This document shows, piece by piece, positions 12,276 through 22,255 of a stretch of 64,000 bases of DNA (the first letter of the stretch is position 1; each line of letters starts with the position of its first letter). Below the pieces are notes generated by a model. It did no database searches. It was not told the origin of the DNA and was given only the letters and a program-made list of their open reading frames with translations. The translations under genes were made by a program, and so were the position numbers. Origin of the DNA: Selaginella tamariscina (Eukaryota > Streptophyta > Lycopodiopsida > Selaginellales > Selaginellaceae); NCBI GenBank assembly GCA_003024785.1, contig PUQB01000016.1, forward strand, positions 648,501 to 712,500. Reading direction: 5' to 3'.

Positions 12276-12925
12276 TTATGTACCTGACAAAGATGTTGGA
12301 GACGATCCTGTACTGCAAGCGGAAGAAGGAGAAACAGGAGGAGCAAAGTCAAAACGTGGATGGTAACATGTAAGAGCGAAGAAAGGTGTCTGGCTTGTAG
12401 ATGCATGAATGGAGTTGTTGTAAGCAAACTCTGCCATAGGAAGAAGGTCCAACCAGTTGTCATGTTGGTAACTGATGAAGCAGTGAAGATATTGCTCCAA
12501 GGTCTGAATTGTGCGTTCTGACTGCCCATCAGTTTGCAGATGATATCCTGAAGAAAGATCCACTTTAATTTGTAGACTCCAGAGAAGCTCTTGCCAAAAT
12601 CTGAACATGAACTGTGGCCTCAATCAGAAACGATGTTCTCAAGAAGACCATGATTTTGGAACACTTTGCGGATCACAAACTCAGCAGTTGTCTGGCATGT
12701 AGCCATCTTATTACATGGTAAGAAATGAGCCTGTTTGGTGAAACGGTCAACCACCACAAGAATTGTATCAAACCCACGAGAATGAGGAAGATCTGTGAGG
12801 AAATCCATAAAAATAGATCTCCAAGGAGCAGAAGGAACATGAAGAGGACAAAGAAGACCAAAGGGTGCGTGACGAGGCATCTTCGACCTGTTGCAGGTGT
12901 CACAACTCTGTACAAACCTTTCCAC
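12276..12925 (-). pseudogene. integrase (rve core) of chromovirus, frameshifted
   Basis: Two adjoining minus-strand frames. The upstream one has CDTCNRSK, the end of the HHCC zinc module, then WRSIFMDFLTDLP with the first catalytic Asp and VVVDRFTKQAHF with the second core segment. The downstream one has YHPQTDGQSER-like sequence (here YHLQTDGQSER) carrying the catalytic Glu region, then WLDLLPMAEFAYN. One shift near 12620 separates them. Integrase inserts the cDNA into host DNA. Confidence 0.85.
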
Positions 12926-13417
12926 AAAACCTCACAACCCAGGCCACCAATAGTTGCAAGTCACCAACTCAACTGTCTTGAAATGTCCTGTAGCCGGGGT
13001 ATCATGATAATCCTGTACCACACAAGTCCTATAAACACCAATAGGAACGTACAAGAGACCTTCCCGATACATGAGTCCGTCCTGTATGGTGAACAACTTG
13101 TAGTTTGAACGGGAACTGGAGGAAAGGAGCTTGCAATTTCAGGACTAATGTGTGAGAACACATTCTTAGCCAAGTCATTTATAGCCAACTGCGAACGGAT
13201 GTCCTGTAGAAGTGTTGAATTTACTAAAGCCTGATGAACTTGTAGTGCTGCAAGCCGAAATCGATCAGGACCCAAAACACTTGCCTTTGATAATCATATG
13301 CAGGATCTCCTGGGGTTGGGCAAGGTAAAAGTGCCTAGACAATGCATCGCCTTGCCATTTTGAAAACCAGGCCTGTAGACAATAACAAAATTAAAACGTG
13401 ATAGGAATTCCACCCAC

Positions 13418-14458
13418 CTAGCATGTCGCCGACTGAGAAGTCGAGCCGTTTGATCTCCACTGAAAGAATTTACGAAAGTGAAAGGCTACAAGATGGAGTA
13501 ACTTGTCTTCTCCAACTTGTGATAGGATAGAATCTACTGCAAAATCCGAAGCATCTGCTTCGAAGAAGGGATGGGAAGGATCAGGATGTGCTAGAATTGG
13601 AGCTGTCGTGAAGGCGTCCTTGAGTGCTGTGAATGCATGTTCTGCCTTGTCGGACCAAGAGAAAAACCATGTCTTGGTGAGTTCCGTGAGTGGAAGTACA
13701 CGCTTGGAGAAGTCCTGTATGAACTGCTTGTAAAGTTTCCAAAGCCAAGGAAATTGTACGTCTCGTACAGATTTGGGCTCTCCCACTCCACAATGGTCCT
13801 TCACCTTGTGCATGTCCTGGAAACGCCAACATGAAGAGCGATGTAGCCCAAGAACTCCACAGAATCCCTGTCGAAAAATACTTCTCCAACTTCGCGTACA
13901 AGCCATGCTCGCGAAGCCGCTGTAAAATTGGTCGTACATGCTTGTCATTGTGCTGCCTGGTCCTTGGAGAAAATCAAAATGTCATCGAGGTAGATCACCA
14001 CAAATTAGTCCAAGAAGTCGTTCACCATGTGTTAGAACACAGCTGGGGCATTGGTAATCGAAAGGCATCACTGTGTACTGAAGTGTCCATACCTTGTACG
14101 AAAGGCAGTCTTCACTCATTGCCTGGAAATTCGTACAAGATTGTAGGCCCCTCGTAAGTCGATTTGTGAACACCTTTGCTCCTCATAGCCGATTGAGAAG
14201 TTTCGGGATCAATGGCAATGGGTATTAGTTCCGGATGGTGATTTGATTCAAACCCTGTAGTCCACAACCAAACGCAAACTCCTCATCTTTCTTCTTGACA
14301 AAGAAGATAGGTGCTCCTGCAGGGGACTTTGAGTGACGAATGAAGCCAGATGCCAAGTTATCCTCGATGTACTGTGAAGAACCTCCAATTCTGTAAGTGA
14401 CAATGCATAAATCGGTCTGAACGGTGGAGTCTTTCCTTTCCACAAGATCAATAGACAT
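13418..14458 (-). pseudogene. reverse transcriptase and RNase H of chromovirus
   Basis: Minus-strand pieces in several frames. Reverse transcriptase begins with SGFIRHSKSPAGAPIFFVKKKD and LNQITIRN (about 14230-14340), and the catalytic YLDD box (IYLDDILIFSK) lies at about 13965-13995. An RNase H-like start, ILAHPDPSHPF then EADASDFAVDSILSQ, follows at about 13520-13600. Each junction has a shift. Together these copy element RNA into DNA and remove the template. Confidence 0.85.
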
Positions 14459-15129
14459 TTGTGGGACCTATGAAAGAAGAACTGTAGCCTTGTGCTTGTT
14501 AAAAACATCCTGAAATGAGTGATACTTGATGGTAGGGAAGAAGTAGGGAAGGAGAAGGAGAAAGAAGAAGATTGAAAAACAGGAGAGTCAGATATAAGAA
14601 AGGTAGAAGAGGATGTAGGAGTTACTTGAAAAGCAAAAAGATGAAAAGGAGCAGGATCAGTGGCAAGTTCATATATAGTATGGTAAGAACTCGGAGAGGA
14701 GAAGGAGGGAGCTGTGATTGAAAAAGAGAAGGATCTTGGGGGTGGAACAGAAGCAAGTATTGAAAAGAGGCAGGATTGGGAAAACATGTGCGAATGTTGA
14801 CAAATGTACAGGATTGGAAAATCCTGTACAAAGTTGTGGATGCATAGGAGTGAAGAGAGCCTATGAGTGTGCTGACGAACCAATAAGAGGTGAATCCTGT
14901 TGAGAGGAACCTTTGACACTGATACAAATTGGAAGAACCCTGTACAGGAATCCGTGAACTTACATGAGTGGAGAGAACCTGCGGATGTGTTGACGGACTG
15001 ATAGGAGGTGAATCCTGTTGAGAAGGAACCTTCAACACTGATACAAGAACTGGTACAGTCAATCTTATAGCTTGTACTGCCTCAGACACTAAGGACATAT
15101 CCTGCAGAAGGTACATGATTGATCTTGCT

Positions 15130-15440
15130 GCAAATATGAGCGTCCTAGGCCTCCAATTGATCTGAGGATTTGCAATCACGAACCATGGCATGCCCAAAAC
15201 AATGGGAGTTGACCAAGTCTTGATCAATTTGAAGGAAATCAAACAGTTGAATGCCATGACTACAAAAGAGAGGTGTGGTAGCATGGGTAACTGCACCAGA
15301 AGCAATTAAATGACCATTTGCAACTTCTACAAGAATTGCACTTTTCAACTTCACCACCGGAATGCCATGCTAAATTGCAAAAGTGTCATTCATGAAGCAT
15401 GCATTTGCACCAATGTCTAACAAGGCAACTCCTTAAGCTA
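15130..15440 (-). pseudogene. aspartic protease region of chromovirus
   Basis: The minus strand shows ALLDIGANACF at about 15395-15435, a decayed form of the D-S/T-G-A protease site in which Ile replaces the Ser/Thr. Downstream, another frame gives VLGMPWF and NPQINW, the conserved segment after the retroviral-type protease. The protease would process Gag-Pol. The Ile at the active site alone suggests inactivity. Confidence 0.7.
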
Positions 15441-15599
15441 TTGATTATTGAGGCGAATGTGTACAGGAAACTTAAGTGATGGAATGGTATGAACAGCACC
15501 AATGGAGCCTGCACCTACGTCCAACTTCGTAGCTCCTAGACGAAGTGGACATTGAAGTTTTTCGACTAAACTTCAGCTTCAACTTCACACGTCTTGAAC

Positions 15600-16400
15600 T
15601 TCCTAGCTTTAATAAGACATTGGCCATCTTGTGTCCTACTTCACCACAATACAAGCATAAGTTCTCACTGCAACAATGTTGCTTCTTAGCAACTGAAAGT
15701 GGGCCACGCTTGTATTTCTCAACCTCCAGAGGAACTACTCCAGAGGGTGTGTAGGAACATGTGCTACGGTTACAGGATTGGCTTGCAGGAATTGCTGACG
15801 GAATTTTTCTAACGACGCTCGAACAAACGGTTGTCACAGCGAATGGCTTGTTGCATAATCTCTGCTAATGTTTGGGCATTCGGTAACGTAAGGAGAAGGT
15901 CCTTCACGTCATCTCTCAACCCAAAATGAAAGTGTTCGATCAATGCAATCTCATCTCATGGAATGTTCGTGCAAAGTTGTTGAAATTTGGATGCATAGAC
16001 GGAAGTTGGTCGAGATTCTTGTGTGAGCTTCCGTAACTTCGTGCATGCGGAACGGTACTTATCTGGATCTCCAAAGCAGGCTTCAAAACAACCACAAATC
16101 CTCAAAGTTTCCATCAATGGGTTGTCATGCTCCAGTAAATGGGCAACCCAAGCCCGTGGAGATCCAACTGTAAGGATGCCAAAAGGTCAACCTTTTGTGC
16201 ATCAGTCAAGTAGCGGTGCGGTTGCATACGGATCAAAGCCTGATCTGATTTAGGAAATCTTAGAAATCGGCGTGATTGCCACTGAACTTCTCTGCATGCG
16301 CCGCGTTGGTGGAACCTTGCAGATCTATGACCACTTGGCGCAAAGTGGCTAGCTCATGAAGCAACATTTGGTACTCGTGTTGAAATTGCTCAAAATCTGT
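15600..16400 (-). pseudogene. gag and zinc knuckle of chromovirus
   Basis: Minus-strand frames give a retrotransposon Gag pattern: FQQLCTNIPWDEIALIEHF, then FGLRDDVKDLLLTLP and ALAEIM-type helices at about 15850-16010, and a zinc knuckle CLYCGEVGHKMANV at about 15625-15665. The final Cys of the CCHC knuckle is Val here. Gag forms the particle that packages element RNA. Several shifts break it. Confidence 0.75.
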
Positions 16401-16498
16401 CACGATTCATGAAAGAAAAGGAAAAAAGGAAACAAGGAGGAAGCTAAGGAAAAAAGTAACATGAAATCAGGGAGTTATGAAATCAGTTACTATCAAAC

Positions 16499-16864
16499 TA
16501 TCAAGTCACGATCCAAAAGCAAGGAGGCTTGACTCAGGAGCAGGACAAGGATTAAGAACAAAACAGGAGCAGAACAGGAACTAGGAACCAGGAGTAGGAT
16601 GAGAACTAGAAACAGACAAGAGCAGGAGGCAAGGAGCAAGACAAGAACAAGAATAAAAAGGATCGTAGAATGACTGGTGTTGATATAACTGATTGTACAA
16701 CAATTAGGTCGAAGCTTTTATGCTCACAACTCCAATATTAATCTGGTCATGAGCCTAATCTAGTCACTAGTTAAAAATGGTGACCCTTATTCTGCAGGCA
16801 TATCCTGTAGGCCGAATCCTGTATCCCATATCCTATATCCTGTATCCTGTATCGGGTTGTGACA
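16499..16864 (-). repeat. 5' LTR of chromovirus
   Basis: Plus-strand edges are TATCAAGTCACGATCC and GGGTTGTGACA. At 366 bp it is shorter than the other LTR because part of the minisatellite is missing. The right edge abuts the ATTGG target duplication. I could not make out a convincing primer-binding site just inside it. Confidence 0.85.
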
Positions 16865-16869
16865 ATTGG

Positions 16870-17000
16870 CACGATAATAGTTGCCACAATTTCTTGTTTT
16901 ATGTCAAATGATCAATCATTTTCTCAACCACTTCGCATTTTCTCTTTTCACTAAACAATTTCTTTAATGCTTCTTTTGGTGCTAACATGCACAAGAAATA
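16870..17000 (-). pseudogene. 5' continuation of the split unknown gene
   Basis: The minus strand encodes a helical, Lys/Glu-rich stretch (EALKKLFSEKRKCEVVEKMI) that ends at the chromovirus insertion. With the element and one ATTGG copy removed, it would run into the sequence ending at 11266. A stop follows soon after. Family not recognised. Confidence 0.35.
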
Positions 17001-17093
17001 TGTTAGCATCAAATAAATGTAATGCAAAAGCCATTATATTTGAATGAAAATAAAAAGTATAGAATGAAAAGCTTCTTGTGTTAATATGATAAC

Positions 17094-18066
17094 TGTCATA
17101 GTTTTTACTATGACTCGACCCTTTACTTTAGGGTTTGACTGTTTTACCTACCGATTGTTGGCAAACCCTAGTTGTAGTGAGAAACATCCTGCTTAGTGCA
17201 CTTAGGTGTTTAGGAGTAGTCCGGCTGGATGTCACTAGGTACTCGAGAAACTTTAGGCGAAGGTAGTACTTACCCTCTAGAAACTCTCCCCCAGTTTGAC
17301 GTTACAAAAGATAGGTTTTTTGTTAAATATAGCTTGTCAAAAAAGGGTTAGGTACACCCTAGGTTGACCTAGCCCTAGGGTTGCCCTAACCCCCGCGCCC
17401 TATACCCCCCCCCCCAAGGTTTAGGTTTAGGGTTAGGTTAGGACAACCATTTTCTCTAAGGGTTGGCATTTCTGTGCCAACCCACTTACTCATTTAGGTA
17501 AATGGGGGGGGGGGGGTCCGTCACATAATAAAGTAGAGTATATGTAGTGAGGCTTCCTGGGTTCAAAAGAGAGCTCGTTAACCTCCTATCGGTGCAAGCT
17601 AAGCTTGTGTTGTCAAGGTGCAACCCTCTGTTGTGCCACCCTAACTTCCACACGACAGGGGTATAACCCACCTTAGGGTTAGACTATCCTTATCGTTGGA
17701 GGATCTTGCCTTTGAATAGGGGCACGTCACTTCCAAGGAGTTAGTTAGATTCCTTGGTCCGAAAACTTGCTCGCAAGCTCAAAGGCATTGCCTGAGTTCA
17801 CGTTCCGCAAAACTAGTGATTGAGGCCTTGCTCCGACCGCCTCAACCACGCCAAGCTAGGAACGATACCTAAGGCTTGGCTAGTCCGTGTAGCCTGATTC
17901 ACAAGGTGAGTATCGTTTTGTGGGCTTATTCAGTTAGGGTTTGAGTTCCTAAGGCTTGGGTTCCTAATACGGGTTATTTTACCAGATTCCGTGGGGTTTC
18001 CAGAGAGGGGATTCCAGGGTTGGCACCTGGCAAGCCGCCTTTGTGGCACCAAGTAAAACTCTGACA
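17094..18066 (+). mobile_element. LTR family I, copy C (short solo LTR)
   Basis: Starts TGTCATAGTTTTTACTATGA and ends AAAACTCTGACA, with near-matching flanks ATAAC (17089-17093) and ATAAT (18067-18071). At 973 bp it is a short variant: the 3' half of the longer LTRs, including the paired 65-bp repeat, is missing or replaced. It has 13 G in the poly-G tract near 17504-17516. Confidence 0.8.
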
Positions 18067-18089
18067 ATAATAGACTTAACCCATGCACA

Positions 18090-18900
18090 TGAACTCTAGT
18101 CAATGAATCATCTCATTCTTAAGCAATGCAATAGACAATGTAACATCGCTTGTAATGAGGAACTCTAGTCACACAACAACAATCACATACAAAAAATATG
18201 CAAACATCAAATATATAAATATAAAGAATATTATATTAGAATGTACACATAGAAATCTTAGAATGAGAACCATCTCGTTTTTAATATGAGCATAGACTTA
18301 AAGCATAATCAATTTAGTCCATGAAAATAAACCACTACAATAACAATCAGTCAAAGGAATATTGAATAAGAACCATCTTGTTATAATTAATGCATCCGAA
18401 ACAACAATGCCTCTTATAGCTAAGGTAGCTAAATAATGAATAAGAAGCATCTCGTTCTTACTAAGTAATGCTTTCTCTACTAATCATTCTATATAACAAT
18501 AGTGCATGGTTAAGAAAAGCATGGCGAGCTGAATCTCGTTGTGCCCTACATGGTGGTAGTCCAAAAAACATCAAATGAGAATCATCTTGATCTTCATATG
18601 AATTGATTTATAATTAAGGTAACTATACAGAGAATGAGAAGCATTTCATTTTCAAGGATTACTAGTGGTACAATAGTCATTTTAAATAATAGATTAGACA
18701 TGATATCTAGACAATAATGTTATGAATTGATATTTGAGACCTAGGCAAAATGCATCTCATTATGCCCTACACATTAAACTCCTAGTTAAAATAACACTAT
18801 ATGATTGCTTGAATAAACTATAGAACATCACTAAATGTTTGGTATCAAATGACATAATGAGAAGCATCTAGTTCTAAAGAAGTATTGGTATATAGTGTGA
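18090..18900. repeat. dispersed hairpin-motif array 1
   Basis: A 20-bp motif recurs at roughly 70-110 bp spacing: about 18101, 18261, 18364, 18438, 18575, 18633, 18749 and 18857. The inferred ancestral form GAACGAGAAGCATCTCGTTC is a perfect 8-bp inverted repeat around AGCA. Each copy has a few changes. The part 18243-18660 is repeated at 35353-35790. Such spaced repeated palindromes resemble subterminal transposase sites of DNA transposons, but no transposase or terminal repeats were identified. Confidence 0.65.
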
Positions 18901-19494
18901 GATGTTTTCATTGTTGAACAACCACACTAAGGAATGAGCAAATCTTGCATGTGCAAAAGAATATTCTAGAATGCAAAAACAGAGAGGAATCTACAAGACA
19001 AGATGCATCTACCATGAATTTAAAACAAGTCTAATGACAACAATAACATAACTTACATTTTAAACATTTGAGTGCAATATGAATCTACACAAACACATAA
19101 CAAGGCAATTAAAGTGGTAAAAACTTTAATCTATTGAAAATCTCATGAAATCTATCAAAATGTGAATTAAAGATGTTGAATCAAACTTGAGGGTAACTAC
19201 GCAAATAAATATGGGAATTTACACTCAATGGTAACAATTGTAGATCACATAATGAATTAAAAATGGTGAAAAACCCAAGTTATACAATGGTGAAAATGGT
19301 GAAAAGACAACAATCTACAAAAACTATGGAAACTCCAATGGTAAAAACCCTAAGAAGACATATATGCAAAACCCAATTCACAAATTGAATAATTGCATGT
19401 ATTTGACATGTGTGTAGACATGTGTCAAGACACATGCAGGCGCGTGGCCAAACACATGTGCATACATGTGTTCATATTAATTTAAGGGAAAATT

Positions 19495-19800
19495 ATGAAT
19501 CAAGCTTTATACAATTATCAAATTAATTCTTTAGTTTTATATAATTATCAAACTAACCCTCTAGCTATCAATATATATATATACAAATAATAAAATATTA
19601 CAAAATATCAATATATAATATATAAACAAATGATAAATATATTATTTAATGTTAAATATGAAATTCACATTTCATGTGTGTGTGGGTGTATGTGTGTGTT
19701 TGTTTAATGACTCAAGTCCAATTTGAGATTATATTAAATTAGAGGGTAAATTTGATAATTATATAAAACTAGAGGGTTAGTTGAATTAATACCCTAAACT
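19495..19800. repeat. foldback / MITE candidate
   Basis: The left arm at about 19500-19565 and the right arm at about 19735-19795 are inverted copies sharing AGTTTTATATAATTATCAAA and ACCCTCTAG-type segments, with about 170 bp of AT- and GT-rich loop between. No clear target duplication was found. The structure could be a small non-autonomous DNA transposon. Confidence 0.5.
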
Positions 19801-20139
19801 TGTGGAGGAGATGGAAAAGAAAATGGTTATTACATTTTATAATTATAAACATAGAAAAGCATATATTGGCTTTAGAAATAAAAAAGAAATTCTTTTAAAA
19901 ATAAACAAATATCTTATATACATACTTACACAAGCGTATATATCCATATATACAAATATATACACATGTACAAGTATAAGTTGCATATTACATATATCAT
20001 GCCCAAACGTTTACAATTTTAACATGAACCCATGTCATAAAATTATCATATGAACCACGTTGAAATGATATATATGTTTAAATTTATTAAGAAATAAAAT
20101 TTTTAAATTATTCATGAGTTTTAAAAGTATTACTATAAG

Positions 20140-20210
20140 TTAGGTGGGTTTAAGAGTTTAGGGTTTAAGGTTTAGGAGGGTTTAGGGATTAGGGTTGAAA
20201 TTGTGTTTGT
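20140..20210 (+). repeat. short degenerate telomere-like repeat
   Basis: Several TTTAGGG-like units (GTTTAGGGTTTAAGG, GGGTTTAGGGATTAGGG) in about 60 bp. TTTAGGG is the plant telomere unit. The stretch is short and imperfect, and could equally be a chance or repair-derived patch. Confidence 0.4.
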
Positions 20211-21599
20211 ACATTTGCTTATTACAACATATTGACAATTGGGAGAATCGAAAGCATTGATAATCGAATGATAACTACATTTTAAATTCACACAAGAAAA
20301 TATTGATAAATAAGAAAAATTTTATATATATAAAAAGAATTAACATCACAGCAAAATTTCTTATTTAACATTTTAGTTTTTCCACAAGATCTTTCACAAA
20401 TTCCAACATTAACAACATTATATCATAAGATTGAATATTCATTATTTTGCATACATAGTAATTAACTTTTGTGATTCAATTGTAATATATTCCTTTGAAT
20501 ATAAAATAGGATAATTTAGATGTTACATACATGGGAGACAATAAGATTCTCATTTAACATTTAAATATTTGAATGAAGAAGTAAAAAACTTATTCCCATT
20601 TAAGAACCTCGTGATTCATTTTCCATAAGAATATTACATGAGAATATTCCCTTGAATGTAGATTATTTTGTGTGAATTGAGACAAGAATAATCTCACTCA
20701 ACATTTTGAATATTTTACGTAGAGGTTTACACTTTGTTCACTTTTAAAAAGACATCTTTATTAAAATTTACATAGTGAGAATTTTTTGTTTTGTATTTTC
20801 TTTGAGCAATTGCCTAAACAATGTATTTACTCACAAAATAACTTACGAAACAATCTCGTTATAGAATTTCATTTTAGAGAGACAATATCGATATTTGAAT
20901 ATGTCATTAAGAGTGATACCTCATTTTCTTTTGAAAAACAATCTTAACCTTGATTTTAAAAATGAAAAACAATCTTGTTATCCTATTTAATTTTGTAATG
21001 GAGTTAATCGTATAATATTTTAACCTCGCCAACATTCATTAAGATATAAATCTCATTATATAATTCAGTTTTGTTTCTTTATTTTTTTATTAATGTATTG
21101 TCTTACTTTGAATAATGTCATTGTTTGTTAAATTGGCCTGTACAAATGTCATGTGTAAGAAGAAGTATGCACAATGAGAATAGTTTTGTCATGTTCTATT
21201 TCAACTTTATATTCAATTCAACACTTACTTACATAATTTTAATTTACCTTTAATGACATTTAAAACTAAATAAATTTGAGAAATTAACTCATCATGATGA
21301 TGTAGTAGCAATTAACAACATTGTATATCTAGATCCTACATGGATATGTCATTATATGCCAATGGATCGTGACAAAACTTGCATAAAGGTTTACAAGTCT
21401 TTCTAATTCAAACACACTTGACTTGAATTACACCACAAATGTCTTGTTTGCTTGGTCTTATTTGGGTTGAGTGTGTCTTAGTCTTCTCGTGAGAACAAAC
21501 GTGGAAGCTCACCTAGCGTAGCTTCTGATTTCCCTATTGTGAAACGATACACTAAAGTCACTCTAATCAAAAGTGTGTTAAAACATGTGGCATATTAAA

Positions 21600-22200
21600 C
21601 ATATATAATGTGTGTGTGTCTGCACGCATGAGAATATCTCTTTCTACATGCACACACCACACACACTACGTACCTAATAATAATAAGTTTATAAACTTTA
21701 TATTTAGAAGAGACTCTTCCATTCAATAGTTTTAATCTTGTTATCCTTGAGGTCCACAAACCTCTGTTATCTTTTTTAAACTTAGAAGTCCTACGTATAT
21801 GTTTCTTTAGACAAAACAGATTCATTACCTTGATCTTTACTAACACTTTCACAGCACGAAGAATCTGATTCATCAAAGTGCCGTTGGTAGTATTCTCACA
21901 GACCTGCATCATCGTCATCATTGGTGTGATCTACCTCTATATCCTTCTTTTTGAAACACATCCATCAGACTGCTGCTGCCGTTACTCCCTGCCTTCGTGC
22001 TGTTAGTCTAGTTTGAACTCATCTTCTTTCTAGTCAACCTAATCAAACTCCTCTTACGCTCTTTGCTAGATTTCTTGTCAAACTCCAAACTCCTTCTACG
22101 CTCTTTGAAACTGTCTAATTTCCACATCCTCTGTCTTCTCTAACCATCGCGCTTCTTCCAGAGCATCTTTGTTAACCGTCACTTCCGACTAGGCTTTTCA
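21600..22200 (-). pseudogene. unknown Lys/Arg-rich fragment (opposite to its copy at 54870)
   Basis: Minus-strand sequence includes GTLMNQILRAVKV then KIKVMNL near 21820-21880 and, upstream at about 22040-22175, a Lys/Glu-rich stretch. Both parts have close relatives on the plus strand at 54870-55160. I do not recognise the family. In this copy the fragment reads the same way as the Crinkler-like gene to its right; in copy 2 it reads the opposite way. Confidence 0.4.
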
Positions 22201-22255
22201 TTTCTTCTCTGCTTCTTAATAAAAGACTGGTTTTCAACTTCAACTTCATATTGTA

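Larger units (their letters stand above)
11272..16864 (-). mobile_element. Ty3/gypsy chromovirus with perfect target duplication
   Basis: A 5.6-kb minus-strand LTR retrotransposon flanked by ATTGG on both sides (11267-11271 and 16865-16869). LTRs are 11272-11718 (3') and 16499-16864 (5'). Order along the minus strand is gag with zinc knuckle, protease, reverse transcriptase, RNase H, integrase, chromodomain, which is the chromovirus order of Ty3/gypsy. A purine-rich tract (minus-strand AGGAAGGAGGTGC, about 11719-11731) precedes the 3' LTR. All coding parts are frameshifted, so it cannot be active as written. It is inserted in the decayed gene at 8847-11266/16870-17000. Confidence 0.9.
18901..21590. 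other. AT-rich repeat-bearing region, no gene
   Basis: No coding region was recognised on either strand. It includes a candidate foldback at 19495-19800, a telomere-like stretch at 20140-20210, and from about 20520 to 21170 several weaker half-motifs such as AATCTCGTTAT, AATCTTGTTAT and AATCTCATTAT that resemble half of the hairpin motif at 18090-18900. Confidence 0.45.

Noticed and set aside
14248-15305. Two long minus-strand frames (over 220 codons)
   Set aside because: Apart from the protease and RT edges they read low-complexity Ser/Phe/Pro-rich sequence in the poorly conserved linker of the chromovirus; no separate gene is needed.
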